Below the pieces are notes generated by a model. That model searched no databases, was not told the origin of the DNA, and saw only the letters and a program-made list of their open reading frames with translations. A stretch of 64,000 nt of DNA from an uncultured Eubacteriales bacterium (GTDB lineage: Bacteria; Bacillota; Clostridia; Oscillospirales; CAG-272): positions 1 through 64,000 of the forward strand of contig CAKRQU010000008.1 of assembly GCA_934394585.1 (NCBI GenBank). The letters are read 5' to 3'. Every line of letters begins with the position of its first letter. The stretch's first letter is position 1. The position numbers and the translations under genes were made by a program. This document shows, one piece after another, positions 42,068 to 50,883 of the stretch.

Positions 42068-42301
42068 GTGCGTGGGGGATTTTCTTTTCCAAAAGAAACA
42101 AAAAGATACTTTGTTCCCCTGCGGGAGGACGGGGTGTACTTTTGCGTGACCAAAAGTACGAAAAGATTCCCTTGTGCAATGCGCGGAGCACGTTGCTCGG
42201 CTCCTTTGTGTAAAGGGAGCTCCCGACGTAAGTCGGGTGAGGGATTGGTTTTTCTCCGTAAGGAGAAACGGGGTCGCGCTTTTCACTGACGAAAAGCGCG
42301 G

Positions 42302-42761
42302 CAAAAGTCATCAAAGGAAGGCTCCTCGCCCTCCTTTGCAAACTACCTCGCACCCCGTCGAGTCAGCCGCAAAAAGTAATGCGCGGCAAGTAAGTGCTAT
42401 AGATAGCAAAATAAAAAGCTTTTGTCTATCTCTCCGCATATCATCAGCCATACCGCGCGTGCGAACATAGCGCCCGCAAAAAGCGAGCAGATTCGACGGG
42501 GTGGGTGGTGCCACGCCGAAAGTTCAGCTACGCTTCCCACTGTGGGCTAAACTCCGACTGCGCGAGCATGGCTTGATGGATATCGAGTTGGGGCGGCTAT
42601 GGTGCTGGTCTGAACAGACTAAAGCCCGTGTTAAGCGTGGGTCTGAACCGCGCTTACGGTTTTGTCTATGGTCGGACTGTCGGGGCAGTATGTTCACACG
42701 AGTCGCCGCGAGGCGACAGAAGGTGTTTAAAAGAGGAATACCTTCCTCTTTTTGACTTTTG
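42302..42761 (-). repeat. Dispersed 0.5-kb element, copy 4 (inverted)
   Basis: 460 bp, opposite orientation to the other six. The ends CAAAAGTCA (42302-42310) and TGACTTTTG (42753-42761) are the inverted termini. In element orientation the stem is ACGGGC (42629 to 42624)/GTCTGT (42619 to 42614), with two G-U pairs. The loop variant GCGCTATG is shared with copy 2. Flanks: 42090-42301 (with TTTCTCC...GGAGAAA and GCGC modules) and 42762-42975. Convergent gap between hemW and the 42980 gene. Confidence 0.9.
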
Positions 42762-42979
42762 GTACTTTTCGTCAGTGAAAAGTACACCCCGTTTCCTGCG
42801 CGAGGAAAACAACTTTTCCCGCTGACTCCGTCTCGGCGACGCCGTTCAGAGGTGGCTCCGCCACCCTGAGAACCCTCCTCTTCGTCAGTGAAAAGCGCGA
42901 CCCCGTCACGGGCGGCAACGCCGCCCGCTTCTCCTTATTTGTGAAAGAAGTCTGTTCGCGGCAAGTGCCGCCCGCTTCT

Positions 42980-43432
42980 TTACAGATATGCTTTCATCTT
43001 GTTTATGCTGTTTTCTTCAAATTTTACCACATCGTTTGCGAGATCGGTGATATCGGCGGGCGCATTTTCATTTTTTGCGGCTGTAATCTGCTTTTTCAAC
43101 TCGACTATGCCCATAGTGGCGCCTTCTATAATCATTCCCGCCAGCTTTCCCGCGGAGCTGTCTGCCATGGTACTCATTGTCATGGAGATTTCACTCGATA
43201 TTTTTGCCATGGGATTTATTTCTTTCGGCTTTATATTCATTTTATAAAGTCTGCATTTGGCTTTGTCGGCAAAACCGGCATACATTTCCAGCTGATGCGT
43301 GATATCACGGCGCAGATTTTCATCCGTCGCCCTGCTTATCAGCGAATTGAGTGCATCTTCACCCATATTTGCGTTTTTATATATTTCACGAAGCAATGCT
43401 TCACCCGGGTTTAAATTTTTTTCTTTTTCCAT
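42980..43432 (-). CDS. Four-helix-bundle protein of unknown function
   Basis: 150 aa, almost all helical by composition, no Cys beyond one, no membrane segment. Pattern (ANMGEDALNSLISRATDENLRRDITHQL...FADKAKCRLYKM...MAKISSEISMTMSTMADSSAGKLAGMIIEGATMGI) resembles a DUF2383/ferritin-like bundle seen in Clostridia, but the metal ligands of true ferritins are not obvious. RBS AGGAG upstream on the minus strand. No operon partner. Confidence 0.75.
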   Translation of the reverse strand: MEKEKNLNPGEALLREIYKNANMGEDALNSLISRATDENLRRDITHQLEMYAGFADKAKCRLYKMNIKPKEINPMAKISSEISMTMSTMADSSAGKLAGMIIEGATMGIVELKKQITAAKNENAPADITDLANDVVKFEENSINKMKAYL

Positions 43433-43558
43433 GTTTTATTTCTCCTGCTTTTTTTCATATTGTCCGCAAAAGGCGGATTTTTATACATTTTCGCCGCAGC
43501 GGGAATGTGAAAATGCAAAAAAATTCACATTTGACGGAATATTTTTTGCAAAAAGGAC

Positions 43559-43587
43559 TTGTATATTTTTCCGAAATGGGTTAAAAT
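43559..43587 (+). promoter_or_regulatory. Promoter of gap
   Basis: TTGTAT (43559-43564), 17-nt spacer, TAAAAT (43582-43587). Confidence 0.7.
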
Positions 43588-43650
43588 AAGAATGTATGGG
43601 AATTTGTTACCCCAATTCCACTAAATTTATCAAAACGGAGGATTTTTACA

Positions 43651-44721
43651 ATGTCAGTTAAAGTTGCTATTAACGGTTTCGGCAGAATCGGTCGTCTGGC
43701 TTTCAGACAGATGTTCGGCGCAGAGGGTTATGAAGTTGTTGCTATCAATGACCTTACCAGCCCCGCTATGCTTGCTCATCTTCTCAAATATGATACGGCT
43801 CAGGGCGGTTATTGCGGCAAAATCGGTGACAACACACACACAGTTTCTTCTAAAGAACCCGTTCTTGCAGAAGACGGCAAGACAGTCGTTACTCCCGGTT
43901 CCATCACGGTAGACGGCAAAGAAATCACTATCTATGCTATGCCCAAGGCTCAGGATCTTCCCTGGAAAGCACTTGATGTAGACGTAGTTCTCGAGTGCAC
44001 AGGTTTCTATTGCTCCAAAGCAAAAGCACAGGCACATATCGATGCAGGCGCTAAGAAGGTTGTTATTTCCGCTCCCGCAGGAAATGATCTTCCTACAATC
44101 GTTTTCAGCGTAAATGAAAAGACTCTTACAAAAGATGATACAGTTATTTCCGCTGCTTCCTGCACAACAAACTGCCTCGCTCCCATGGCTAAGACTCTCA
44201 ATGATTATGCTCCTATCCAGAGCGGTATCATGAGCACAATTCATGCTTACACAGGCGACCAGATGATTCTCGACGGTCCTCACAGAAAAGGCGACCTCCG
44301 TCGTGCAAGAGCAGGCGCTGCAAATATCGTTCCCAACTCTACGGGCGCAGCAAAGGCTATCGGTCTTGTTATTCCCGAGCTGAACGGTAAACTTATCGGT
44401 TCCGCACAGAGAGTTCCTGTTCCCACAGGCTCCACAACAATTCTTACAGCTGTTGTTAAGGGTACAGATGTAACAAAGGAAGGCATCAATGCCGCTATGA
44501 AGGCTGCTTCTTCCGCTTCCTTCGGTTACAATGAAGATCCTATCGTTTCTTCCGATGTTATCGGTATGAAATACGGCTCGCTCTTTGATGCTACACAGAC
44601 AATGGTTTCCAAGATTGATGACAACACATATCAGGTACAGGTTGTTTCTTGGTACGATAACGAGAACAGCTACACAAGCCAGATGGTTCGCACAATCAAG
44701 TATTTCGCAGAGCTCAACTGA
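43651..44721 (+). CDS. gap: Glyceraldehyde-3-phosphate dehydrogenase
   Basis: 356-aa glycolytic enzyme oxidising glyceraldehyde-3-phosphate with NAD. N-terminal Rossmann fold (INGFGRIGRLAFR), catalytic Cys171 in ISAASCTTNCLAP, and C-terminal WYDNENSYTSQM. About 20 residues longer than usual (~335), the extra lying in the first half around PVLAEDGKTVVTPGS. Codon use is strikingly different from neighbours: many codons ending in T or C and few rare ones, typical of very high expression. RBS CGGAGG. Confidence 0.97.
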   Translation: MSVKVAINGFGRIGRLAFRQMFGAEGYEVVAINDLTSPAMLAHLLKYDTAQGGYCGKIGDNTHTVSSKEPVLAEDGKTVVTPGSITVDGKEITIYAMPKAQDLPWKALDVDVVLECTGFYCSKAKAQAHIDAGAKKVVISAPAGNDLPTIVFSVNEKTLTKDDTVISAASCTTNCLAPMAKTLNDYAPIQSGIMSTIHAYTGDQMILDGPHRKGDLRRARAGAANIVPNSTGAAKAIGLVIPELNGKLIGSAQRVPVPTGSTTILTAVVKGTDVTKEGINAAMKAASSASFGYNEDPIVSSDVIGMKYGSLFDATQTMVSKIDDNTYQVQVVSWYDNENSYTSQMVRTIKYFAELN

Positions 44722-44744
44722 TCTGTTAAAAGTAAATATGAAGG

Positions 44745-44771
44745 CGGCAGAGATTTTTCTCTGCCGTTTTT
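44745..44771 (+). terminator. Terminator of gap
   Basis: CGGCAGAGA (44745-44753)/TCTCTGCCG (44758-44766), T5. Confidence 0.92.
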
Positions 44772-44874
44772 GTTTTCTTTTTTTGGAAAAGAAAGAAGCG
44801 GGCGACTGCGGTCGCCCGTGCCCGTTTGTCCCCTACGGGGAGGACGGGGTGTACTTTTGCGTGACCAAAAGTAC

Positions 44875-45385
44875 CAAAAGTCAAAAAGAGGAAAGAATTA
44901 ACTCCTGTCTCGGCGACGCCGACACACACGCTGCGCGTATGTGTCAATTCCTCTTTTGAACACCTTCTGTCGCCTCGCGGCGACTTGTGCGAACATACTG
45001 CCCCGACAGTCCGACCGTAGACGAAACCGGAAGTATGGCTCAGACCCCCACTTAACACAGACTTTAGTCTGTTCAGATTTAATCCTTAGCTTCCCCAACT
45101 CGATGTCCATCAAGCCATGCTCGCATAGTCGGAGTTTAGCCTACAGTGGGAAGCGTATCAAAAGCCATGGCGTGAGCCAACCCACCCCGTCGAATCTGCT
45201 CGCTTTTTGCGGCATATTTTGTTCGCACGCGCGGTATGGCTGATGATATGATGAGAGATAGACAAAAGCTTTTCGATTTGCCACATATAGCACTTACTTG
45301 CCGCGCATTACTTTTTGCGGCTGACTCGACGGGGTGCGAGGTAGTTTGCAAAGGAGGGCGAGGAGCCTTCCTTTGATGACTTTTG
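44875..45385 (+). repeat. Dispersed 0.5-kb element, copy 5 (long form)
   Basis: 511 bp, CAAAAGTCA (44875-44883) to TGACTTTTG (45377-45385). It has the same ~50-bp extra hairpin block as copy 2 (~44898-44949). Stem ACAGAC (45057-45062)/GTCTGT (45067-45072); CATAT (45213-45217)/GTATG (45234-45238) with a terminal U-G. Flanking modules 44790-44874 and 45386-45550. Lies between gap and tRNA-Leu, both on the plus strand. Confidence 0.9.
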
Positions 45386-45612
45386 CCGCGCTTTTCGTCA
45401 GTGAAAAGCGCGATCGTACCTTGGGCGACCGCAGTCGCCCGCCTTTTTCTTTCTACGTAAAGAAACAAGCGCGCGACTGCCGCCCACTTCTTTTCGTACT
45501 TTTCCCCGCAGAAAAGTACGCCAATGTTTCTCCTGCGGGAGAAAAAAGCGCTTTCTTTTCAAAAAATCTATTGCAATTTAAATAAAAATATAGTATAATA
45601 ACATCGTCGCAC

Positions 45613-45699
45613 GCCGGTGTGACGGAATTGGCAGACGTACGGGACTCAAAATCCCGCGGTGGCAACATCGTGCGGGTTCGACCCCCGCCACCGGCACCA
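45613..45699 (+). tRNA. tRNA-Leu (CAA)
   Basis: 87-nt class II tRNA. Acceptor GCCGGTG pairs with CACCGGC, anticodon stem CGGGA/TCCCG with loop CTCAAAA and anticodon CAA at 45647-45649 (reads TTG), a long variable arm and T loop GTTCGAC. ACCA end encoded. A hairpin with T-run follows. It stands alone after repeat copy 5. Confidence 0.97.
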
Positions 45700-45706
45700 A
45701 AAGAAA

Positions 45707-45735
45707 AAAGCGCCCGATCGGGTGCTTTTTTCTTT
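45707..45735 (+). terminator. Bidirectional terminator between tRNA-Leu and 45735 gene
   Basis: Stem AAGCGCCCGATCGGGTGCTT-like with T-run on the plus strand and A-run on the other side. It can end both tRNA-Leu and the minus-strand gene that stops at 45735. Confidence 0.8.
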
Positions 45736-45986
45736 TATACAATCAATTCAACTTCGCCATTTGCTTCCAGCTCCAGAAAATGTTTTCCTTTCATTTTTGC
45801 GTGGCGCATCAGGCGAAAAAGCTTTCGCATGCTTTCTGTTTTTACGCGGTCGGGCACGCCGTTTTCCTTCTTGATTTTATTTATTTTCTTTGCTATTATA
45901 TCTGCCGAGAGCGGACTGAAAACCAGAAAATTCGGCAATGTGAAAGTAAATCGGCGCCCTTCGTCCGTTTTAATTTTTATTTTCAC
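45735..45986 (-). CDS. Small basic protein paired with an XRE regulator
   Basis: 83 aa, basic, one short N-terminal beta-rich part (MKIKIKTDEGRRFTFTLPNFLVFSPL) then a helix. Resembles the SHOCT-like/YvlB-type small partners seen beside XRE or LiaX-like genes, though the match is only by pattern. It starts 3 nt after the stop of the XRE gene on the same strand, so the two are co-translated. RBS lies within the XRE end. Confidence 0.7.
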   Translation of the reverse strand: MKIKIKTDEGRRFTFTLPNFLVFSPLSADIIAKKINKIKKENGVPDRVKTESMRKLFRLMRHAKMKGKHFLELEANGEVELIV

Positions 45987-45989
45987 TGC

Positions 45990-46517
45990 TTACTCCACAA
46001 AAAATTCCATGTGAACATTGTCTTCGCCGCCGACGTCCAGCTCGAGAATATTGCCCATCAGACCTCTTTCCGCCATTTCCACAACCTGCGATATGATTTT
46101 ATTCATATCTACTTTGATTTTGTCGGCGTCACCGATGTTTATCAGAGAAGAAATCATATTCGTTTCAAGCGCCGCTTTTACAATGCCCATGGGAAGATTT
46201 ATTTTTACTTTTATATTTTCGCCGTCGTTTTCGCTCGCCGTGAGTACAAGACGCAAAAGCATATCGTCTATTTTCTTGCGCTGTTCCGCGGGAACATAAG
46301 AAACAGGCGCCACCGCTTCACCCGAGAGGAGCATATCCGTGCTCACTCCGAGGATTTTTGCTATATTCGGGATACTCATTATATCGGGACACGAAATGTC
46401 GTTTTCCCATTTTGAAACAGCCTGCGGAGAAATCCCGAGCTTTTCCGCCAGCTCCTCCTGCGTAAGACCTGCCTTCTTTCTGAGATTTGCTATTCTTTCA
46501 CCAAGTGTTTGTGACAT
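45990..46517 (-). CDS. XRE-family regulator with SHOCT-like C-terminal region
   Basis: 175 aa. N-terminal HTH_3 (residues ~6-62; LTQEELAEKLGISPQAVSKWENDISCPDI). The C-terminal half (KVKINLPMGIVKAALETNMIS...DMNKIISQVVEMAERGLMGNILEL) matches the pattern of YvlB/LiaX-like modules linked to envelope stress. It is divergent from the HTH-ADP-ribosylglycohydrolase gene and sits beside a row of AGTTGAGCG repeats (46588-46625) that may be its operators. Confidence 0.83.
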   Translation of the reverse strand: MSQTLGERIANLRKKAGLTQEELAEKLGISPQAVSKWENDISCPDIMSIPNIAKILGVSTDMLLSGEAVAPVSYVPAEQRKKIDDMLLRLVLTASENDGENIKVKINLPMGIVKAALETNMISSLINIGDADKIKVDMNKIISQVVEMAERGLMGNILELDVGGEDNVHMEFFVE

Positions 46518-46587
46518 ATCTGTATGTCTCCTTTCGTTTTTGATGACTCTATTGTATCATCAAAAAGAGTTGTTTTTAAGGGAACAA

Positions 46588-46640
46588 TAGTTGTTTTCGC
46601 TCAACTATACGGTGTTTTTCCGCTCAACTGCAGGTTGTTT
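46588..46640. promoter_or_regulatory. Tandem AGTTGAGCG repeats, possible operator
   Basis: On the minus strand AGTTGAGCGAAAA and AGTTGAGCGGAAAA occur ~21 nt apart, plus two further GTTGTTTT strings (about 46572 and 46634), in the intergenic gap between two divergent XRE genes. AGTTG...CAACT (46588-46606) is also palindromic. Fits a helical-phase repressor binding cluster. Confidence 0.5.
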
Positions 46641-46741
46641 TGCGCAGTTTTTTATAATATACCACAAATCTACCGCAAAATCAAGCGGAATTTCAAAAAA
46701 TGTGCCACTGTGGGTTGTCAAAGAAAGCGACCGGGGATTGC

Positions 46742-46770
46742 TTGCAAAAATGTGCGTACGGATGTATTAT
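46742..46770 (+). promoter_or_regulatory. Promoter of HTH-ADP-ribosylglycohydrolase gene
   Basis: TTGCAA (46742-46747), 17-nt spacer, TATTAT (46765-46770). Two ATTATTAT strings flank the start region (46764-46793) and may be an operator for the encoded HTH. Confidence 0.7.
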
Positions 46771-46804
46771 TATGACATAACCATTATTATAATGAGGTGT
46801 AATT

Positions 46805-48394
46805 ATGTTCAATGAAACCGTTTACAAACTCAGAGCCAAGGTGGGCATTTCTCAGGAAAAGCTCGCAGAGGCGCTATCTGTTTCGCGTCAGGCTATACAG
46901 AAATGGGAATCCGGCGCTTCCATGCCGGATATCGAAAATCTTGTCGCCATAGCGAAATTTTTTGATGTTTCCGTAGATTATCTTCTCAGCGGTATAGATT
47001 CTCGCGATACGGAATTGCTCCGTCTTACTCACAATACTATGCCGACATATTCCAAGCAGCCCACATGGGAAGCTTATTTCAAGCAGCTCCCCATAGAATA
47101 CCGCCAGTGCCTCGATGAGGGAAAAGATGTTTCCGTTTACGAGAAATTCTTTGATGCGGTAAATTCCATGCCCGATACTCCCGAAAAGGATGATGCGGCA
47201 AATATTATTTTCCGCATAGTGGAAAATGCTCCGCAGGTACGCAATTACAAATACAGTGAGCCTTCCGAACTGGATAAGATATTTGAGCTCGGCGACGGAT
47301 ATGTATGTGAAGGCAAAGCACCCGAGGGCGATGCGCTTCTCGACAAAATTCATGGCGGCTGGCTCGGCAGAATATGCGGCTGTCTGCTCGGAAAGCCTGT
47401 GGAAGGCATTCACAAAGGTTCGCTCGACTGCATTCTCAAGCGCACGGGAAATTACCCCCTGCACAGATATCTGAACAGAGAAGAAATGACGGAAGAGGTA
47501 TGCAACGGACTTGCATTCCCGATAAACAAGCGCGCATATCCGAAAGATTATCGTGCTATGCCGCCGGATGACGATACAAACTATATCGTGCTCGGCTATA
47601 AGATTCTCCAGGGCTACGGCAGAGAATTCACCGCGGCAGATGTTGCCGCATCCTGGCTGAAACTTCAGCCTAAGGATGCTTACTGCACGGCAGAACGTGT
47701 GGCTTTCCGCAATTTCGTAAACGGTTATCTCCCGCCGGCATCCGCTCACTATAAAAATCCTTACCGTGAATGGATCGGCGCACAGATCCGCGGCGATTAC
47801 TACGGTTACATAAATCCCTGCGATCCCAAAACAGCTGCCGATATGGCTTTCCGCGATGCCAGCATTTCTCACGTGAAAAACGGTATCTACGGCGAAATGT
47901 GGGCTTCCGCTATGATAGCCTGCGCTTTCGGCACGAATGATATGAAAGCCGTAATCCGCGGCGGTCTGGCTTTTGTTCCGAAAACATCCCGTCTTTATGA
48001 AGCTGTAAATAAGATAATTTCTTATTACGAAAGCGGCATGAGCTATGACGATTGCATGGCTGATATCCGCACGAGATGGAATGAAGCGGACGGTCACGAC
48101 TGGTGCCATACCGTTTCGAATGCCGAAATAGTTACCATGGCTCTGCTCTGGGGCGAGCACGATTACGGCAAGACCGTATGCATGGCTGTCACTCCCGGTT
48201 TTGATACGGACTGCAATGCGGCTACTGCCGGCTCTGTGCTCGGCGTAATGCTCGGTGCTGCTGCGCTTCCCGAAGAATGGACGGATCAGGTAAATGATAC
48301 GCTCCATACATCCATTTTCGGCGTGGGAACGGTTTCCATTTCCGAAATGGCAAAGAAAACACTGAATCATCTCGCAAAAGAAGAACAGAAATAA
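46805..48394 (+). CDS. XRE helix-turn-helix fused to ADP-ribosylglycohydrolase
   Basis: 529 aa. Residues 1-65 are an XRE DNA-binding domain (LRAKVGISQEKLAEALSVSRQAIQKWESGASMPD). A linker follows, then an ADP-ribosylglycohydrolase (ARH/DraG-like) domain (~185-520) with metal-site motifs PPDDDTNY, GEMWASAMIA and PGFDTDCNAATAGSVLG. ARH enzymes remove ADP-ribose from proteins or nucleic acids using Mg ions. A DNA-binding ARH suggests a regulator that senses or reverses ADP-ribosylation. Own promoter, RBS GAGGTG, own terminator. No ADP-ribosyltransferase gene in the window. Confidence 0.88.
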   Translation: MFNETVYKLRAKVGISQEKLAEALSVSRQAIQKWESGASMPDIENLVAIAKFFDVSVDYLLSGIDSRDTELLRLTHNTMPTYSKQPTWEAYFKQLPIEYRQCLDEGKDVSVYEKFFDAVNSMPDTPEKDDAANIIFRIVENAPQVRNYKYSEPSELDKIFELGDGYVCEGKAPEGDALLDKIHGGWLGRICGCLLGKPVEGIHKGSLDCILKRTGNYPLHRYLNREEMTEEVCNGLAFPINKRAYPKDYRAMPPDDDTNYIVLGYKILQGYGREFTAADVAASWLKLQPKDAYCTAERVAFRNFVNGYLPPASAHYKNPYREWIGAQIRGDYYGYINPCDPKTAADMAFRDASISHVKNGIYGEMWASAMIACAFGTNDMKAVIRGGLAFVPKTSRLYEAVNKIISYYESGMSYDDCMADIRTRWNEADGHDWCHTVSNAEIVTMALLWGEHDYGKTVCMAVTPGFDTDCNAATAGSVLGVMLGAAALPEEWTDQVNDTLHTSIFGVGTVSISEMAKKTLNHLAKEEQK

Positions 48395-48399
48395 AAAAA

Positions 48400-48428
48400 G
48401 AGGGCGGCGCATGCCGCCCTTATTTTTT
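48400..48428 (+). terminator. Terminator of the HTH-ARH gene
   Basis: GGGCGGC (48402-48408)/GCCGCCC (48413-48419), then a T-rich run. Confidence 0.85.
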
Positions 48429-48505
48429 CTTTTTAGTAAAGAAACAAAAAGTTACTCTGTCCCCCGCAGGAGAACGGGGGTGTACTTTTGCGTGACCAAA
48501 AGTAC

Positions 48506-48966
48506 CAAAAGTCAAAAAGAGGAAAGTATTCCTCTTTTAAACACCTTCTGTCGCCTCGCGGCGACTCGTGCGAACATACTGCCCCGACAGTCCGACCGTA
48601 GACGAAACCGGAAACGCAGTTCAGACCCCCGCTTAACTCGGACTTTAGTCTGCTCAAGCCAAAGCTTTAGCAGCCACGTTTCGATGTCCATCAAATCATG
48701 CTCGCTCCGTTGGAGTTTAGCCTATAGTGGGAAGCATAGCTAAACTTTCGGCGGGAGCCAACTCACCCCGTCGAATCTGCTCGCTTTTTGCGGCATGCTT
48801 TGTTCGCACGTGCGGTATGGCTGATGATATGCGGAGAGATAGACTTGAGATTTTTGATTTGCCATCTATAGCACATACTTGCCGCGCATTACTTCCCGCG
48901 GCTAACTCGACGGGGTGCGAGGTAGTTTGCAAAGGAGGGCGAGGAGCCTTCTTTTGATGACTTTTG
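48506..48966 (+). repeat. Dispersed 0.5-kb element, copy 6
   Basis: 461 bp, CAAAAGTCA (48506-48514) to TGACTTTTG (48958-48966). Stem CGGAC (48639-48643)/GTCTG (48648-48652); CATGC (48794-48798)/GTATG (48815-48819), where a G-U pair replaces A-U. Flanking modules 48425-48505 and 48967-49095. Convergent gap between the HTH-ARH gene and the 49108 gene. Confidence 0.9.
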
Positions 48967-49107
48967 CCGCGCTTTTGGTCACGGGGCAGCGCGACCCCCG
49001 TCCACGGGCGACCGCAGTCGCCCGCCTTTTTCTTTGCGAAAAGAAGCCTGTGCGCGACCGCAGTCGCCCGCTTCTTTTCCCCTCTTTTCTTCAAAAGAAA
49101 AGGTACC

Positions 49108-49431
49108 CTACCTCTCCTTCTTGCGCAGGGCGGCGGCGCATACCGCGCCCGCGAGCACGGCACATACGGAAGCCGTTATTACGGCGCGCACATTTTTCTC
49201 GCCATCGGATTTTTCTGTTTTTATTTTTATAAATTCATCGCCGATTATTTCATTTGCTTCGCGTGCGTCGCCGCTTTTTGCATAAGCCTGCAATTCATCC
49301 GTGGCATAATGCGCGGCATTCCATGCATTTTCTTTTTCTATGGAACCGATCACGACAAAAAATCCCGCGAAAAATATTATCGCCCACACGCAGATAAACG
49401 AAAAAAGTATATCGTTTTTTCCTTTTCCCAT
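49108..49431 (-). CDS. Small membrane protein
   Basis: 107 aa with two transmembrane segments (about residues 9-29 and 82-101), the part between them hydrophilic (~50 residues), and the tail AALRKKER basic. No family recognised. It is divergent from mtaB and close to repeat copy 6. No clear RBS other than a purine stretch (GAGATG). Confidence 0.6.
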   Translation of the reverse strand: MGKGKNDILFSFICVWAIIFFAGFFVVIGSIEKENAWNAAHYATDELQAYAKSGDAREANEIIGDEFIKIKTEKSDGEKNVRAVITASVCAVLAGAVCAAALRKKER

Positions 49432-49502
49432 AAGATATATTCATCTCCTCGCAGATATTTTTCGCAAAAGCAAAAAATATATACCGAATTTCGGGCAAAC
49501 TG

Positions 49503-49531
49503 TTGAAAAACGCGCGTTTCTGCGGTAAAAT
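49503..49531 (+). promoter_or_regulatory. Promoter of mtaB
   Basis: TTGAAA (49503-49508), 17-nt spacer, TAAAAT (49526-49531). Confidence 0.75.
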
Positions 49532-49568
49532 AAAATGAATATACATTTCCCACGGGAGGGATTTCGAT

Positions 49569-50876
49569 TTGAAAAACGAAACCAAAAAGCCGCGCGCCTG
49601 TATTTATACGCTCGGTTGCCGCGTAAACCAGTATGAATCCGAGGCTGTGGCGGCAGAGCTGGAAAAATACGGCTTTGAAATGGCTGATCGCGATGATTTA
49701 TGCGATGTTTATATAATAAATACCTGTGCCGTAACTGCGGAAAGCGAAAAAAAATCCCGCAAATTCATACGTCATGCCGTGAAATTAAATCCCGATGCCG
49801 CCGTGATAGTGATGGGTTGCTATTCTCAGATAGCCGCGGCGGATGTGGCGGATATCCCGGGGGTAAAGCTTGTCCTCGGCAACAGAAATAAGCTCCGCGC
49901 GGCAAGTTACGCCGCGGATTTCGTTTCGCTCGGCAAGGATGAGCAAAGCGTGGAAATACTTTCCACGGAAAATACTCCTATCGAAAATATGCGCATTTAT
50001 CATACGGAAAATGCCCGCGCTTTTGTGAAAATAGAGGACGGTTGCGACAATAAATGCGCCTACTGCATAATAAAAGACGCGCGCGGCGGCGTGGTTTCCC
50101 GCCTGCCCGACGATATACTTGAGGAAGTGCGCGGACTCGCCGACGCGGGCTACAGCGAAGTGGTTCTCACGGGGATAGAAACGGCTTCTTACGGAAAAGA
50201 TCTCGCGGGAGTGGGGCTGGAAGATCTCATCACGCAAATAAGCGCCGTGGACGGCATACATCGCATAAGACTGGGGTCGCTGGAGCCTTCCGTTTTAAAG
50301 CCGGCTTTTACGGACAGTATTGCCGGAAATAAAAAATTTATGCCGTCGTTTCATCTTTCGCTCCAGAGCGGAAGCAGCAAAATTCTCGCCGCCATGCGCC
50401 GCAGATATAATGCCGACATGGCTATGGAGGCTATGGAATATATAAAAAAGAAAATCCCACGCGCCACATTCACCTGCGATATAATAGTCGGTTTCCCAGG
50501 CGAAACGGAAGAGGATTTTGAAAAGACAAAGGAATTTGCAAAAAAAGCGGGATTTCTGCATATACATACATTCCCGTTTTCCCCGCGCAAGGGTACGGAA
50601 GCGGCGACTATGCCGGATCAGATTCCCGAAAATATAAAAACCCGCAGGGCAAGCGAGCTTGCCGCGCTCGGAGAAGAGCTTTCCGAGGCGGTTTACAGAG
50701 CGCATTCCGATTATGTCGGCACGGTGCTTTTCGAAACTTATGAAAACGGCAAAAATCACGGTCATACGGAATATATGCTGGAAGCCGTGACGGAAGGCGA
50801 GGACATGCGCGGAAAGGAAGTGCGCGTGAAATGCACGGAAGTAAAGAACGGCATTCTCGTATGCCGCGCTTTGTGA
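49569..50876 (+). CDS. mtaB: tRNA (N6-threonylcarbamoyl-A37)-methylthiotransferase MtaB
   Basis: 435-aa radical SAM methylthiotransferase that converts t6A37 to ms2t6A37 in tRNA. N-terminal UPF0004 domain with three Cys (TLGCRVNQYES, NTCAVT, GCYSQ), radical SAM motif CDNKCAYC, and a C-terminal TRAM-like domain (HGHTEYMLEAVT). Start is TTG with GGGAGGG 8 nt upstream. First gene of an operon with the RluA-family gene and a GH3 gene. Confidence 0.94.
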   Translation: MKNETKKPRACIYTLGCRVNQYESEAVAAELEKYGFEMADRDDLCDVYIINTCAVTAESEKKSRKFIRHAVKLNPDAAVIVMGCYSQIAAADVADIPGVKLVLGNRNKLRAASYAADFVSLGKDEQSVEILSTENTPIENMRIYHTENARAFVKIEDGCDNKCAYCIIKDARGGVVSRLPDDILEEVRGLADAGYSEVVLTGIETASYGKDLAGVGLEDLITQISAVDGIHRIRLGSLEPSVLKPAFTDSIAGNKKFMPSFHLSLQSGSSKILAAMRRRYNADMAMEAMEYIKKKIPRATFTCDIIVGFPGETEEDFEKTKEFAKKAGFLHIHTFPFSPRKGTEAATMPDQIPENIKTRRASELAALGEELSEAVYRAHSDYVGTVLFETYENGKNHGHTEYMLEAVTEGEDMRGKEVRVKCTEVKNGILVCRAL

Positions 50877-50883
50877 GGTGAGT

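Noticed and set aside
42484..42505. GATTCGACGGGGTG in the elements resembles the 5' part of tmRNA
   Set aside because: No tRNA-like ends, no tag-peptide frame, and seven copies are present. The match is a short coincidence; the string is one side of the CACCCCGTCGA/TCGACGGGGTG pair.
46874..48412. 512-codon open frame opposite the HTH-ADP-ribosylglycohydrolase gene
   Set aside because: Antisense shadow; composition (many His, Arg, Ile) and lack of motifs mark it as non-coding.
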